Source: Sporosarcina sp. FSL K6-1508 | GTDB lineage: Bacteria; Bacillota; Bacilli; Bacillales_A; Planococcaceae | Length of the DNA stretch: 64,000 nt | Direction: 5' to 3' | Assembly: GCF_038007465.1 (NCBI RefSeq) | Contig: NZ_JBBOXF010000001.1 | Span: forward strand, 3,793,001 to 3,857,000 | In this document: positions 1 to 8,373 of the stretch, piece by piece | Position numbering within the stretch: position 1 is the first letter of the stretch | Layout of the letters: every line of letters starts with the position of its first letter | Position numbers and translations under genes: made by a program | Notes under the pieces: generated by a model | The model's database searches: none | The model's input: only the letters and a program-made list of their open reading frames with translations | What the model was told of the DNA's origin: nothing

Positions 1-535
1 CCCTTGAATCTGCTGTTGTTACGACGCCGTTAGGTGCTGATATATTAATATTTTTCTTTGATGCGATATTGATATCTTCATCCGACTCTATTAAGATTTC
101 ACTATTTTCTTTGATGATAATTCGAGCAGAAAAGTCGCGTTTCGCAATAACCAAGTCCTCTTCGTGTTCCGCGAATTCATCTAGCAGCAGTTCATTAAAT
201 GAGCGAATACCACCTACGATTATCGCGTCATCAATTGTGTGTTGCCCTTCGGATGAGGCACCGCCACCGAATAAGAATGGGGCGATATCGCTTTGCGCGA
301 ACATTACAACCACGTTGTCGCCAACCTTATAAGGTATCCGGATAATGAATTCACCTGTTTGCTGTGGCGCAATCGGGACTTGCATGATCATATTCTCATC
401 GCCTGTTAACAACTTGATATCCGCGCGCATGTACTTAAGTTCAACTTTTATGATTTCTGCTATTGTGCACGTATACAAGTTGTCTGCCGTGTTTTTCTTT
501 TGTCTTTCAAAATATCGTTCGACTTCCGCACTCAT
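1..535 (-). CDS. Gp138-like membrane-puncturing spike protein (partial)
   Basis: The reading frame begins MSAEVERYFERQKKN and stays open to the window edge, so about 178 N-terminal residues are present and the C-terminus is cut off. The N-terminal part, with K-V-G-D-N-V-V-V and a short acidic tail region, resembles the OB-fold of phage T4 gp5/Gp138-type baseplate spikes, which tip the tail tube and pierce the host envelope. The start ATG overlaps the stop of the upstream baseplate hub gene (ATGA), so the two are translationally coupled. The position straight after the hub gene supports the role. Family assignment is by recalled pattern and context. Confidence 0.7.
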   Translation of the reverse strand, partial: MSAEVERYFERQKKNTADNLYTCTIAEIIKVELKYMRADIKLLTGDENMIMQVPIAPQQTGEFIIRIPYKVGDNVVVMFAQSDIAPFLFGGGASSEGQHTIDDAIIVGGIRSFNELLLDEFAEHEEDLVIAKRDFSARIIIKENSEILIESDEDINIASKKNINISAPNGVVTTADSR

Positions 536-1356
536 CAATACACCTCGCAAATCGTATAGAATGAACTTCCGTTACATGTATGCGTGCCTTTAACAGCTCT
601 CAATTGTTTGTTAACCGCTTTTGATTGCACGACGAATATTGAATCAGCTTTCACACGATGATTCAGCAACATTTTCAGCTTGTAACCTGAGCGTTTTTTC
701 TTTTCGCCTTTATCTTTTGTTTCTTCTTCGGTTTCGATAGGCTCTGGATGGTCGATTAGGCCACTTTCTTTATTCAACACGAATCCAGTTGCATCACCTT
801 TTTTGGGATCACGGATAAACATCTTACCGCTACCGATTCGCATTTTTGATTTAGTGTCTTTAGCGACCGCTTTAAGTAATGGACTCACATTACCTTTCAA
901 CGTTTTTCCTTTACGATAGATAAAATCAGTGGGAGGGGAAAAATCACCCATGCTTAATCCCGCCTCGCCGACCAAGTATTTCAAGACGACTGAGGCAGCT
1001 GTACCTGGTGCAAATGTCTTTGTTATTTTTTTCGTTAAGTAACTGCCCGTTTCGTCGATGCAACCAATTTCGGTTATCTTGTCTGGGCCTTGCCACGTTG
1101 TTTTAACGTTCTTTGCTACACCTTTGAATATAACGCCCATGTCACCTTCATATCCCGCTGATAACGTCACCACGCTATTGACAATGATGCCGGAAATAGT
1201 GCTATCCGAAAGGTTGTAGACTTTGATAGTTGCTGTATCGATTTTCTCGGTGTCGTCAAAATCGATATCAAAGTAAATAGTGAGTGGTGGACGTAATAGC
1301 TTACCGCCTGCATTCAATTCTATTTTCCTTCTAAATAGATCCATCGCCATCACCAT
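535..1356 (-). CDS. baseplate hub protein (gpD/gp27-like), prophage P1
   Basis: A 273-residue protein starting near MDLFRRKIEL; ATG codons lie at 1356, 1350 and 1344 and I cannot decide between them. Beta-rich sequence with F-K-G-V-A-K-N-V and two domains resembles the hub proteins that form the ring between tail tube and spike. A charged stretch (about residues 205-225, EEETKDKGEKKKR) is probably a surface loop. It overlaps the upstream plug gene by about 25 nt and the downstream spike gene by 4 nt, typical of a baseplate operon. Function is inferred from position and fold type. Confidence 0.7.
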   Translation of the reverse strand: MVMAMDLFRRKIELNAGGKLLRPPLTIYFDIDFDDTEKIDTATIKVYNLSDSTISGIIVNSVVTLSAGYEGDMGVIFKGVAKNVKTTWQGPDKITEIGCIDETGSYLTKKITKTFAPGTAASVVLKYLVGEAGLSMGDFSPPTDFIYRKGKTLKGNVSPLLKAVAKDTKSKMRIGSGKMFIRDPKKGDATGFVLNKESGLIDHPEPIETEEETKDKGEKKKRSGYKLKMLLNHRVKADSIFVVQSKAVNKQLRAVKGTHTCNGSSFYTICEVY

Positions 1357-1654
1357 CGGTTACATATAAAAAAACCGTCCTTTCAAGGTTTTCGTAAGTG
1401 ATACGAACTTCCTCTCCAGCACGATCCATCGGTATGATTTTCACTTTAGGCAAATCAACACTTGCCAAGTCCTCGAATAATGGTCTATCAAGTATTAATT
1501 TCTCGCCAACAACAAGCGCATTCCCATCTTTATATAAATCGACGGTGAAGAAGTCGAATCTAGCATTATAGCCAATTTCAAACTCGTATTCATCCGGCAA
1601 ATCCATTTCAAAACGATACGGTATCAAGTCTTTTTCAATCTCGATATAATCCAT
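1331..1654 (-). CDS. baseplate plug-like protein, prophage P1
   Basis: A 107-residue acidic beta protein (MDYIEIEKDLIPYRFEMDLP). Small proteins of this kind lie between the Dit-like and hub genes in contractile phages with DUF3383-type sheaths and are called baseplate plug proteins; they close the tube at the hub. Its start abuts the stop of the Dit-like gene and its end overlaps the hub gene. No catalytic motif is expected or seen. The assignment rests on order, size and a recalled family pattern. Confidence 0.6.
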   Translation of the reverse strand: MDYIEIEKDLIPYRFEMDLPDEYEFEIGYNARFDFFTVDLYKDGNALVVGEKLILDRPLFEDLASVDLPKVKIIPMDRAGEEVRITYENLERTVFLYVTDGDGDGSI

Positions 1655-2211
1655 TACTTCACCTTCTTGTCATATGCAGCGTTTATTTGCGACCAGTTTA
1701 CTGTCGTCTTTTTCGTAGAATCCGCTTTCTTCGGAACCTTAGCTTTCGCTTTCGTTGTAACTTTTTTCTTCGTTGTTTTGTTGACGGATTTCTTGGTTTT
1801 TTTCTTGCCTAATTTAGATACCTCTTTGACTTGCTTTTTAACAGGCACAGTGACACGGATGACGTTAGGTGCTTTCACCAAACGAACCTGTTTTAGCGTC
1901 ATCGTGAAGGTGTAGCCGTCCTTTGTCTTCGCGTCATGTTTACTATTAAACGAGGTGATGAGGACGGTTTCTAGCCGACTCCGATAGTTGTAGGAAAGGA
2001 GCTCCCCTTTTTGTCGGAACTCCCGTAACTTCAATATTTTTTCATTGTTTGGGTCCAAAATGACACCCGTTAAGCTTAGTATAATTGGATCACTCTCAAC
2101 ATGGTCCGTGATTTGTTCACCATCTTCAAGCGCATGGTCAGTCGTTGTAGATGACTCGTTTAAGTCTTCACTTGTTATTACATCAATCAATATACCGCCG
2201 AGATACGGCAT
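1654..2211 (-). CDS. Dit-like baseplate protein with Lys-rich tail, prophage P1
   Basis: A 185-residue protein in two parts. Residues 1 to about 115 (MPYLGGILIDVITSEDLN...) look like the N-terminal Dit-like domain of phage baseplate proteins that join the tail tube to the hub. Residues about 125-170 are extremely rich in lysine, threonine and alanine (KKKTKKSVNKTTKKK), followed by a short C-terminal segment. Related proteins often carry a LysM or linker there. It lies just downstream of the tape measure gene. The lysine-rich segment is a linker or cell-surface-binding tail; which is unknown. Confidence 0.65.
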   Translation of the reverse strand: MPYLGGILIDVITSEDLNESSTTTDHALEDGEQITDHVESDPIILSLTGVILDPNNEKILKLREFRQKGELLSYNYRSRLETVLITSFNSKHDAKTKDGYTFTMTLKQVRLVKAPNVIRVTVPVKKQVKEVSKLGKKKTKKSVNKTTKKKVTTKAKAKVPKKADSTKKTTVNWSQINAAYDKKVK

Positions 2212-2224
2212 TCCTCATCACCTC

Positions 2225-4765
2225 CTATGGTGTTGCAGCATTTAATCCCGCAAAGACATCATCAATCGCTTGGCGCACTTTTCGACCAACAGACTCCGGA
2301 TCAGTCGCACCATTAATGGTTATATGAATATCCTGTTGCTGAATCATCGTGCCGGCTGGTTGCGATGTCTCGACCACTACATTCCTGGTCGGTGATACAG
2401 GCGAATCCATCGGCGGACCTTCCCTATTCGGAAGATTTAGTACTGGTCGTTCTCCTCGGCTCCCTAACACTCCCATCGAGCGCAGGCCATCGGATTGTTG
2501 TGCGGTTAATACAGACTCATCCTTATGGAGTTCCGATATGTAGCCATCGAATGGCACTCGTGACAAGCCGTTGAAGTTAGAACCGTCAACGCCCTTCCCG
2601 ACCACTTTCGTAGTTTCTTCAAACTTAACCGTACCGCCTCCACCTAAGTTTGATAGCCAATTCGGTACTTTGAAGTTCTTGACCGCATCCGTGACTGACT
2701 TGAACCAATCAACAACCCCGCTAATCTTATCTCCGAGCCAACCGAATGACTCAGTAGCTGTAGCAAGCTGATCCTGCATCGCCTCGAACGCCATTACGAA
2801 TGAAGTTAGTAACCATTCTGCGACAGGTTTCAATATCGTGTCCCAAACAACTTGTAATACCGCAAATGTGGTCCCAATCAACGCGCCGATTAATTCTAAT
2901 ATCGGACCGACTACAACCCACAGCGCTTGGAACATCGTGATTACGAACTGAATTGCCGGTGCAATAATCGCATTAAACACCATCACCGCAATGTCTGCGA
3001 TGATTCGGAATGCTGTTCCTATTGCTGAGAATATTGGTTGTAACGCACTCATTAACGTCGTAAATATGCTAACTGCCGTATCTTTCATGGACATAAAGTT
3101 TCCGATAAGCGTCTCGATTGACGGCTGTATTTCTGCCCACTTTTCTTTTAGCGTCGTCACAAATCCAGTGACCATCGTTTTGATTGAGTTCACAAACCCC
3201 GTAATTGTTGTAATCATCTCCGGTGAGAATCCTAGCGCTTCGAGCAGGTCACCTGAACCTCCCCCAGAAATCATTGTTCCGAGCCCATCGAATATCGTCT
3301 TAACATGGTCGAACGCCGCTTTTAAACCGTATCCAAACGCTCGAACCCCTTCAACTTGATCCACTGATAAGCCGGCACCTTCAAGTATGTCGATAGCGCC
3401 CTTGTGTTGACCACCGAATATTTTAGAAAGTCCGCCGAATACCGCTTTAACTTTCCCAACCGCACCTTTTACTCCTTTAGCGAAGTCATAAATACCCCGA
3501 ATCTGCTCCACATCTAATCCGGCAGCCCTCATGATGTCAGAGCCTTTTTGACTATTTCCCGATAGTATTTGAAATAATCCTTTAACTGCTCCGACAATGC
3601 CGTCAATAGCTTTTCGGAACGGCTCTGAATGTTTATACGCCGATTGGAACCCGATCACGAGCGCTGTAATGCCTGCCGCTACGAGCGCAACTGGAGAAAG
3701 CAGAAACGAGATTGCCGCTACTATTCCCGCAAATACCACCGATAGAATCATCGAGCTAGCCGCGATAGTAGTAACCACGCCCCCGAACAGCGCAAATGCT
3801 TTGATAACCGGCGTAACCACGCCTTTTATCGAACCCCAACTGTCAGAGACGGTCTTTCCGAACGATTTTACAACGCCGAGCGCCGCACCTGCCACGTTTT
3901 TTATCGTGTTAAATGCAGGACCAAACGTATCGTTCATATAACTACCGAACGCTTTCAAGTTCTTTACAATCGAATCCGTGTTAATGCTACTCATCCAGGT
4001 AGCCATACCCTTCATGCCATCAATTGCGACATCGAATATAGCCATCCCTAGTTTAGCTTTCAAATCAATCCATGACTGTTGCAAGTTTCCGAGCACGTTC
4101 TCGTATCCATCCGCCTCTCGCGCGGCTTGACCTGTAGCTCCTGCCGCTTCCTGCATCTTCTGGATGTATTTCAGACGGACCAATTGTTTTCCGCCTTCAT
4201 CAAGTTTCTTCCAATTCAGTCCGAGTTCGTCAGATGCAAAACTTGCCATGCCGGCCGCTGTCGCGAAGATCCCGATTGATTCAGCCGCGTTTGTATTACC
4301 TTTAAGGAACGATGTCAAAGCTCCGGTCGAATCACTCATCGCGACATCATAGAAGGCCGCTGCATCTGCCGCCAGTTCAACAGCTACCCCCGACGCTTCC
4401 ATAGAATCTTCCACGGACATCCCGAAACCTTTAAACATCGAGGTGATTTTCGTAAGTGTCGGTGATAACCTTGAGGGCAACATGCCGAAATCTTCTGCCA
4501 TGGCATCTATAGATGCATTTGCTTCGTCTTGCAACGTACCAAACACGGTTTCAAACTGCGCGTTAAGCGCCTCTGCTTCACCCGCCGCCGCAACCATGTC
4601 AGTAGCGAGGTCTTTCATCTTACCTAGCGCGAAGATTCCGCCTAACGTAGCCGCTACACCAGCCAACGACTTCCCTAAGCCGGTCGCGTTTCTGTCGACA
4701 TCGTTAAGACTTTGAGACGCATTATCTTTAAATAAGACACTAACGACTAAATCCCTTAAAGCCAT
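2225..4765 (-). CDS. tail tape measure protein, prophage P1
   Basis: An 846-residue protein, the longest in P1. It determines tail length and is packed inside the tail tube. Visible features: alanine-rich helices at the N-terminus, a core module about residues 85-235 with G-N-L-Q-Q-S-W near its end, several hydrophobic helices (about 335-375 and 575-665) and a C-terminal helical tail. The same N-terminal module (AREADGYENVLGNL) recurs in the P2 tape measure (AARESDGLENVLGNL). It follows the frameshifted chaperone genes, the standard order. The start ATG at 4765 abuts the chaperone stop. Confidence 0.93.
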   Translation of the reverse strand: MALRDLVVSVLFKDNASQSLNDVDRNATGLGKSLAGVAATLGGIFALGKMKDLATDMVAAAGEAEALNAQFETVFGTLQDEANASIDAMAEDFGMLPSRLSPTLTKITSMFKGFGMSVEDSMEASGVAVELAADAAAFYDVAMSDSTGALTSFLKGNTNAAESIGIFATAAGMASFASDELGLNWKKLDEGGKQLVRLKYIQKMQEAAGATGQAAREADGYENVLGNLQQSWIDLKAKLGMAIFDVAIDGMKGMATWMSSINTDSIVKNLKAFGSYMNDTFGPAFNTIKNVAGAALGVVKSFGKTVSDSWGSIKGVVTPVIKAFALFGGVVTTIAASSMILSVVFAGIVAAISFLLSPVALVAAGITALVIGFQSAYKHSEPFRKAIDGIVGAVKGLFQILSGNSQKGSDIMRAAGLDVEQIRGIYDFAKGVKGAVGKVKAVFGGLSKIFGGQHKGAIDILEGAGLSVDQVEGVRAFGYGLKAAFDHVKTIFDGLGTMISGGGSGDLLEALGFSPEMITTITGFVNSIKTMVTGFVTTLKEKWAEIQPSIETLIGNFMSMKDTAVSIFTTLMSALQPIFSAIGTAFRIIADIAVMVFNAIIAPAIQFVITMFQALWVVVGPILELIGALIGTTFAVLQVVWDTILKPVAEWLLTSFVMAFEAMQDQLATATESFGWLGDKISGVVDWFKSVTDAVKNFKVPNWLSNLGGGGTVKFEETTKVVGKGVDGSNFNGLSRVPFDGYISELHKDESVLTAQQSDGLRSMGVLGSRGERPVLNLPNREGPPMDSPVSPTRNVVVETSQPAGTMIQQQDIHITINGATDPESVGRKVRQAIDDVFAGLNAATP

Positions 4766-5017
4766 TTATTTACCACCGCCTTTTTCCGCGAGCTTTATTT
4801 CGCTGATGGCTGCCAAATGTTCGAGTATTTTATCTGTTGCCCACTCTTCAATTTCTTCTGGTTTATAAGCCGTGAAGAATTGAGGGATCGTATACTTCCA
4901 CCACTCTTTCCTTACCTTCTTGCGAAAGTGTGGAGGAACTTCGTGGACATCAATTAATGTAAAAAGAGGATTATGCTCGTCCGCGCTGAAATCGGAATCC
5001 AGCCTCGACGACTTCCT
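4766..5017 (-). CDS. tail assembly chaperone, frameshift-only C-terminal part, prophage P1
   Basis: Open frame between a TAG at 5018-5020 and a TAA at 4766-4768, lying +1 (equivalently -2) relative to the 88-residue upstream gene. It encodes a segment ending H-L-A-A-I-S-E-I-K-L-A-E-K-G-G-G-K. There is no ATG, GTG or TTG in frame with a ribosome site except one TTG near the very end, so the frame can only be reached by frameshifting from the gene at 5237. This is the G/GT arrangement known from lambda-like and many other tailed phages, in which the fused product recruits tail tube subunits to the tape measure. Confidence 0.75.
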   Translation of the reverse strand, partial: RKSSRLDSDFSADEHNPLFTLIDVHEVPPHFRKKVRKEWWKYTIPQFFTAYKPEEIEEWATDKILEHLAAISEIKLAEKGGGK

Positions 5018-5237
5018 CTAACTCTCCCCAATCCGTGAAATCATCCATTTTTAGTCCACCTGGAACCGCAACGATATTATCGAGAATAGCCGGCATGGCT
5101 TTAACGTTTAATAGTTTTCCATGCTTGTCCGTAATCTGATCAGCAATTTTCGCCCAAACGGATGGTAGCACCGTTTGAAATGTATATTTGTTGCCCGCTT
5201 CACTTGTAAAATCTTCTTGTCTTGGTTTGAATCCCAT
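4971..5237 (-). CDS. tail assembly chaperone, short form, prophage P1
   Basis: 88 residues (MGFKPRQEDFTSEAGNKYTF) between the tail tube gene and the tape measure. Proteins of this size and place are tail assembly chaperones. It ends AGFRFQRGRA and the +1/-2 frame continues for about 80 codons to the tape measure start. A possible +1 slip site is UUU-C at 4991-4988, where tRNA-Phe could re-pair on UUC; this site is a guess. The gene stands after a terminator (5278-5306), so its level may be set separately from the tube protein. Confidence 0.72.
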   Translation of the reverse strand: MGFKPRQEDFTSEAGNKYTFQTVLPSVWAKIADQITDKHGKLLNVKAMPAILDNIVAVPGGLKMDDFTDWGELEEVVEAGFRFQRGRA

Positions 5238-5277
5238 AATAAAATCTCTCCCTTTTCAATTCATAGTTTTTTTGTAT

Positions 5278-5306
5278 TTAAAAAGCCCAACCGATTAAGG
5301 TTAGGC
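5278..5306 (-). terminator. intrinsic terminator after the P1 tail tube gene
   Basis: On the minus strand GCCTAACC-TTAATC-GGTTGGGC forms an 8-bp stem with one G-T pair, followed by TTTTTAAA. It lies between the tail tube stop (5316) and the chaperone start (5237), so it probably lowers chaperone and tape measure transcription relative to the abundant tube protein. Confidence 0.7.
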
Positions 5307-5315
5307 GATTGCTTG

Positions 5316-5759
5316 TCATGCCTCTTTATAGTCAGCAACATAGATTGCCCACTCGGTACCAGTAACCTCGGTGCCGTATGTGCGTGCAGGGGGTTTCACG
5401 ATGCGACACTCCGAACCACCGGCACGAAACGCATTATCATTCACGTCGACGATTTGCAACTGGAACATTTCTTTCGAGTCACGCAACGCCTTTAATATCG
5501 GGATGGACGACGATGTTGATTTGAGTGTCAATGTAATTGTTCCCGTCTCGTCAGTCGATTCAGCAAAGGTCACATCGCCGCCTGCTCCAACGTGAGGAGT
5601 TACATCATCTTCGTTCTTCTCGGACTGAATGGCGTCGCCGTCCATCCATCCGGTAATGATTGTCCCCGCCGCAATGACGGAAACTTTCTTGAAGTCGTAT
5701 GTTGTTGTTTCATTTCCGAAATGCTGTATATCAAGCTTTAACCATTTACTTTTATCCAA
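5316..5759 (-). CDS. tail tube protein (DUF3277-type), prophage P1
   Basis: 147 residues, with T-T-T-Y-D-F-K-K-V-S-V at the start and a beta-sandwich-like pattern. DUF3277 proteins follow DUF3383 sheath-like proteins and form the inner tail tube through which DNA passes. It lies 14 bases after the sheath gene and is followed by a strong terminator, as expected for a protein made in many copies. Family call is from recalled sequence pattern plus gene order. Confidence 0.75.
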   Translation of the reverse strand: MDKSKWLKLDIQHFGNETTTYDFKKVSVIAAGTIITGWMDGDAIQSEKNEDDVTPHVGAGGDVTFAESTDETGTITLTLKSTSSSIPILKALRDSKEMFQLQIVDVNDNAFRAGGSECRIVKPPARTYGTEVTGTEWAIYVADYKEA

Positions 5760-5772
5760 TTCGAATCACTCC

Positions 5773-6777
5773 TTATAGCGACAGAACGCCGCGAATTTCA
5801 ACATTTTCAATAGCACCCGCAACGACACATCTCCACCTTAGATCAGGTAGGATGCGTTTCGCGATAGTGTTTTTCGGGATGTCCTTGCGCCTTGGTGGCG
5901 TAATTGAGAACAACGGGATACCTACTTCATCAGCAACGATCCCCATTTTGAATGCTTGATTAAGAACGCCTTCGATTTCAGCGACAACCAATGCGATACC
6001 GGCGTCTGTGTACGGAACCTTCTCTTTCAGTGCAAGTAAACGGAATACGGATTCAGCCATACGCGCTTTCAAGAAATGCGTTGCTTGGATGATGTCGATA
6101 TACTCGCCGCTTGTTACAACTCCATGAGAGTTCATCAAGATTCCCGCCTCTTCGATGTAAGTAGATGCGTTAGCCGCCTCAATAGCGTTGATCTCTGAGT
6201 TATCGTATCCAACAGCCGGTACGCCTTTAACGTTTTTGAATGTCCATGTGAACGACCCAATTTCGCGTGGCGCACAAGTGGCAATCAATCCCTCCGCAAC
6301 ATAAAACTCCGGTTGGTCATGAACCTCAATGAACAGGTTGTCATATTGCCCCTTCAACGTTTCAGCTAGTGCGATGTTCGGCGTAGTTGCGCCGTAGATG
6401 CGATCAGATGTAGACGCCCAATCCGCAAGCGCCGTGATTTCTTCATCACCTTGCTCGACACACGTTAGATAATAAAAGTCCTTATGCTTCTTCACAAGTT
6501 CATTCATCGCCGCCACAAGTGCAGTAGGACCATCCGAAACACTGTCGTAATCAAAGCTAAACATTGCGATTTCCTGTGGACGTGGCTCTTGTCCGAACAT
6601 ACGCGACGCCATTTTATATTCTTTTGTCGTCTCAATGTAATCTGTAGCAACATCCTCAATTTCACGATAAACTTTATACGGTTTATCTCCCGTTGTTCCT
6701 ATAATTAAAGGGAGTCCGAAACCTTTCTCGCTGATAGGCTTCGTCTCCCTAGTAATCTGTACGTCTACGTATCTCAT
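5773..6777 (-). CDS. contractile tail sheath protein (DUF3383-type), prophage P1
   Basis: 334 residues beginning MRYVDVQITRETKPISEKGF, with I-I-G-T-T-G-D shortly after. DUF3383 proteins are sheath subunits of contractile tails, shorter than PBSX-type sheaths. The start overlaps the stop of the preceding tail terminator gene by 4 nt (ATGA), so the two are coupled. Its presence makes P1 a myovirus-type prophage. The P2 sheath is a different family, so the two prophages do not share their tail shell. Confidence 0.8.
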   Translation of the reverse strand: MRYVDVQITRETKPISEKGFGLPLIIGTTGDKPYKVYREIEDVATDYIETTKEYKMASRMFGQEPRPQEIAMFSFDYDSVSDGPTALVAAMNELVKKHKDFYYLTCVEQGDEEITALADWASTSDRIYGATTPNIALAETLKGQYDNLFIEVHDQPEFYVAEGLIATCAPREIGSFTWTFKNVKGVPAVGYDNSEINAIEAANASTYIEEAGILMNSHGVVTSGEYIDIIQATHFLKARMAESVFRLLALKEKVPYTDAGIALVVAEIEGVLNQAFKMGIVADEVGIPLFSITPPRRKDIPKNTIAKRILPDLRWRCVVAGAIENVEIRGVLSL

Positions 6778-7289
6778 TCAACATTCACTCCTTCAAATTC
6801 TAATTCGACTGTTTCAATCCAGTCGTAATGTACGTTCGTGCCGTCTTGATGGACACGGTTAAAGGTTTGATCGTCAGACCCGCGCAATTGCACATCAAAT
6901 CCATGCCTGTACTCATATGAATCCACTAAAAAAGTCGTCCGATTCTCAACGTTTCTGAGATTCGTGACGACTATATCCATATCTTCTAAATGAGTTTCGC
7001 CGGCAAGGAAGAACCAACTCCTCACAACTTTCGCTAACCTTATAGCTTCGGTGTCAGTAGTTGCGTAAACGTTAATCGAGAAAACGAACTGATACGACTC
7101 ACTGCGCCGCCTTTTGATGCCTTCCGCATCCTCGACGATATGAATGTCCGCTTGTCCTACATCCTTGATGTGGGGGGACGTGGTGTTGATTGTGGCGAAC
7201 GGCAACGGGGGCATCTTTGCCGTCGTATTGGACGGAACAACCAGGACGCCGGAATCTTTATAAATTTGTTTCCGAATGACTTCAATCAT
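6774..7289 (-). CDS. tail terminator / neck protein, prophage P1
   Basis: 171 residues (MIEVIRKQIYKDSGVLVVPS), mixed alpha-beta, with V-F-S-I-N-V-Y-A-T-T-D in the middle and an acidic C-terminus. Proteins of this length directly upstream of the DUF3383 sheath act as neck or tail terminator proteins that cap the tail before joining the head. Both ends overlap neighbours by 4 nt (ATGA), a sign of a tightly coupled neck-tail operon. Sequence family is recalled only loosely. Confidence 0.6.
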   Translation of the reverse strand: MIEVIRKQIYKDSGVLVVPSNTTAKMPPLPFATINTTSPHIKDVGQADIHIVEDAEGIKRRRSESYQFVFSINVYATTDTEAIRLAKVVRSWFFLAGETHLEDMDIVVTNLRNVENRTTFLVDSYEYRHGFDVQLRGSDDQTFNRVHQDGTNVHYDWIETVELEFEGVNVE

Positions 7290-7630
7290 TTTTCACGCCA
7301 CCTTGCCAAATAGATATAAACGTCTGCATAATCGGTATAATCTTTGAATGCTTGAATGGTGTACTTATCGCCTTTGTACTCAATAAGCCGACCTTCCTCG
7401 AGTGGATCAACTGTATAGAGTTTCTTTTCTTTCTGCGAATACGTCCCCGCTTCTGCATACCTCAAATCGTTTTCGGTTAACGGAAGAATGATTCCGGTCA
7501 TAGGGATAGGGTCGTCCTTCTCCTCAATGTAGTCACCTTCATCATTCCAGTAACCATCTTGATGATTGAAATAAACAAACGGTACCTGGAATTCATCGAC
7601 GAAATCAGCAAACTCAAATGGTTTAGCCAT
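7286..7630 (-). CDS. head closure protein, prophage P1
   Basis: 114 residues (MAKPFEFADFVDEFQVPFVY) with a beta-rich middle containing P-M-T-G-I-I-L-P-L-T-E and a C-terminal Y-I-Y-L-A-R-W. Size and place, third after the minor capsid gene and before the terminator, fit head closure proteins (SPP1 gp16 role) that seal the connector after packaging. It overlaps the next gene by 4 nt. No motif alone would prove this. Confidence 0.55.
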   Translation of the reverse strand: MAKPFEFADFVDEFQVPFVYFNHQDGYWNDEGDYIEEKDDPIPMTGIILPLTENDLRYAEAGTYSQKEKKLYTVDPLEEGRLIEYKGDKYTIQAFKDYTDYADVYIYLARWREK

Positions 7631-8065
7631 CTACTTCACCTTATGAACTATCGAATCACGTAGCTTACCAGTATCAATCAACGGGTTCGATGAGCCTTTT
7701 ATTTTAATCGTCTTTTCACTGTTTGGTGGGTCTTGTAAGTCTATTAACTTTTTCTTAATCAGACTCGCAAACTCCATCCCTATAGCATCCAGGAATACAT
7801 CGGGGTTTACGTTGTTATGAATGACGGCTGGCATCAATTCCACTATCTTTTCTTGCACCTTGTCAACGTGTTCGTCGAAACCGCTACGAATAAATGAACG
7901 TTCTGGTATGTTGAGTTTCGGTTCCCCGTACTCGTGTACCGCTGCAATCATCGACATCTCCGAATCACCCTCGTGGACACCCACCTGAATATCCTTACCT
8001 TTCATCCGTCGCAACGTCCGCATAAGCTCGGGAATGTTATTCCTGTCTTGCAAATGGACAGTCAT
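7631..8065 (-). CDS. HK97 gp10-like neck/minor structural protein, prophage P1
   Basis: I start this at MTVHLQDRNN (ATG 8063-8065), because GGTGAGG lies six bases upstream and the ATG overlaps the preceding stop (ATGA); a longer in-frame start at 8086 lacks a ribosome site. About 144 residues with D-I-Q-V-G-V-H-E-G and the C-terminal P-L-I-D-T-G-K-L-R-D-S-I, the latter typical of HK97 gp10/Mu gpG-like proteins that attach tails to heads. Order between connector and head closure genes agrees. Confidence 0.7.
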   Translation of the reverse strand: MTVHLQDRNNIPELMRTLRRMKGKDIQVGVHEGDSEMSMIAAVHEYGEPKLNIPERSFIRSGFDEHVDKVQEKIVELMPAVIHNNVNPDVFLDAIGMEFASLIKKKLIDLQDPPNSEKTIKIKGSSNPLIDTGKLRDSIVHKVK

Positions 8066-8373
8066 GTGAACCTCACCTTCTTCCACGGACGCAAATCACC
8101 ATGAGCAGAAACTATGGAGCCGCCTTCAAAGAATGATTTAGACATGTCACCAAGACGTTGTGACTGGACGTTCTTACTTTCGCTATATGACTTGATAATT
8201 GCAACAATCGCCCGCTTAACGCCGGGAGGAAGTCCGTTCTCGAATTGATTATTGCACCATTCTTTCGCGTAATCGATAGCATCTTCTAAATCAGCCGCTA
8301 ACTTCGCATCACGAACGGGGTCAACATTATCAAGCGGGATTCCCATTCTGACTTTCAAATCATCGAGATCCAT
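8062..8373 (-). CDS. head-tail connector (gp6-like), prophage P1
   Basis: 103 residues, mostly helical, starting MDLDDLKVRMGIPLD and containing A-K-E-W-C-N-N-Q-F-E-N-G-L-P-P. This pattern and length are typical of HK97 gp6-like adaptor proteins that form a ring under the portal. The start coincides with the end of the minor capsid gene and the end overlaps the next start. Confidence 0.72.
   Translation of the reverse strand: MDLDDLKVRMGIPLDNVDPVRDAKLAADLEDAIDYAKEWCNNQFENGLPPGVKRAIVAIIKSYSESKNVQSQRLGDMSKSFFEGGSIVSAHGDLRPWKKVRFT

Noticed and set aside
2991..3941. Long plus-strand open frames opposite the P1 tape measure gene
   Set aside because: Shadows of the minus-strand coding; no ribosome sites and low-complexity composition.
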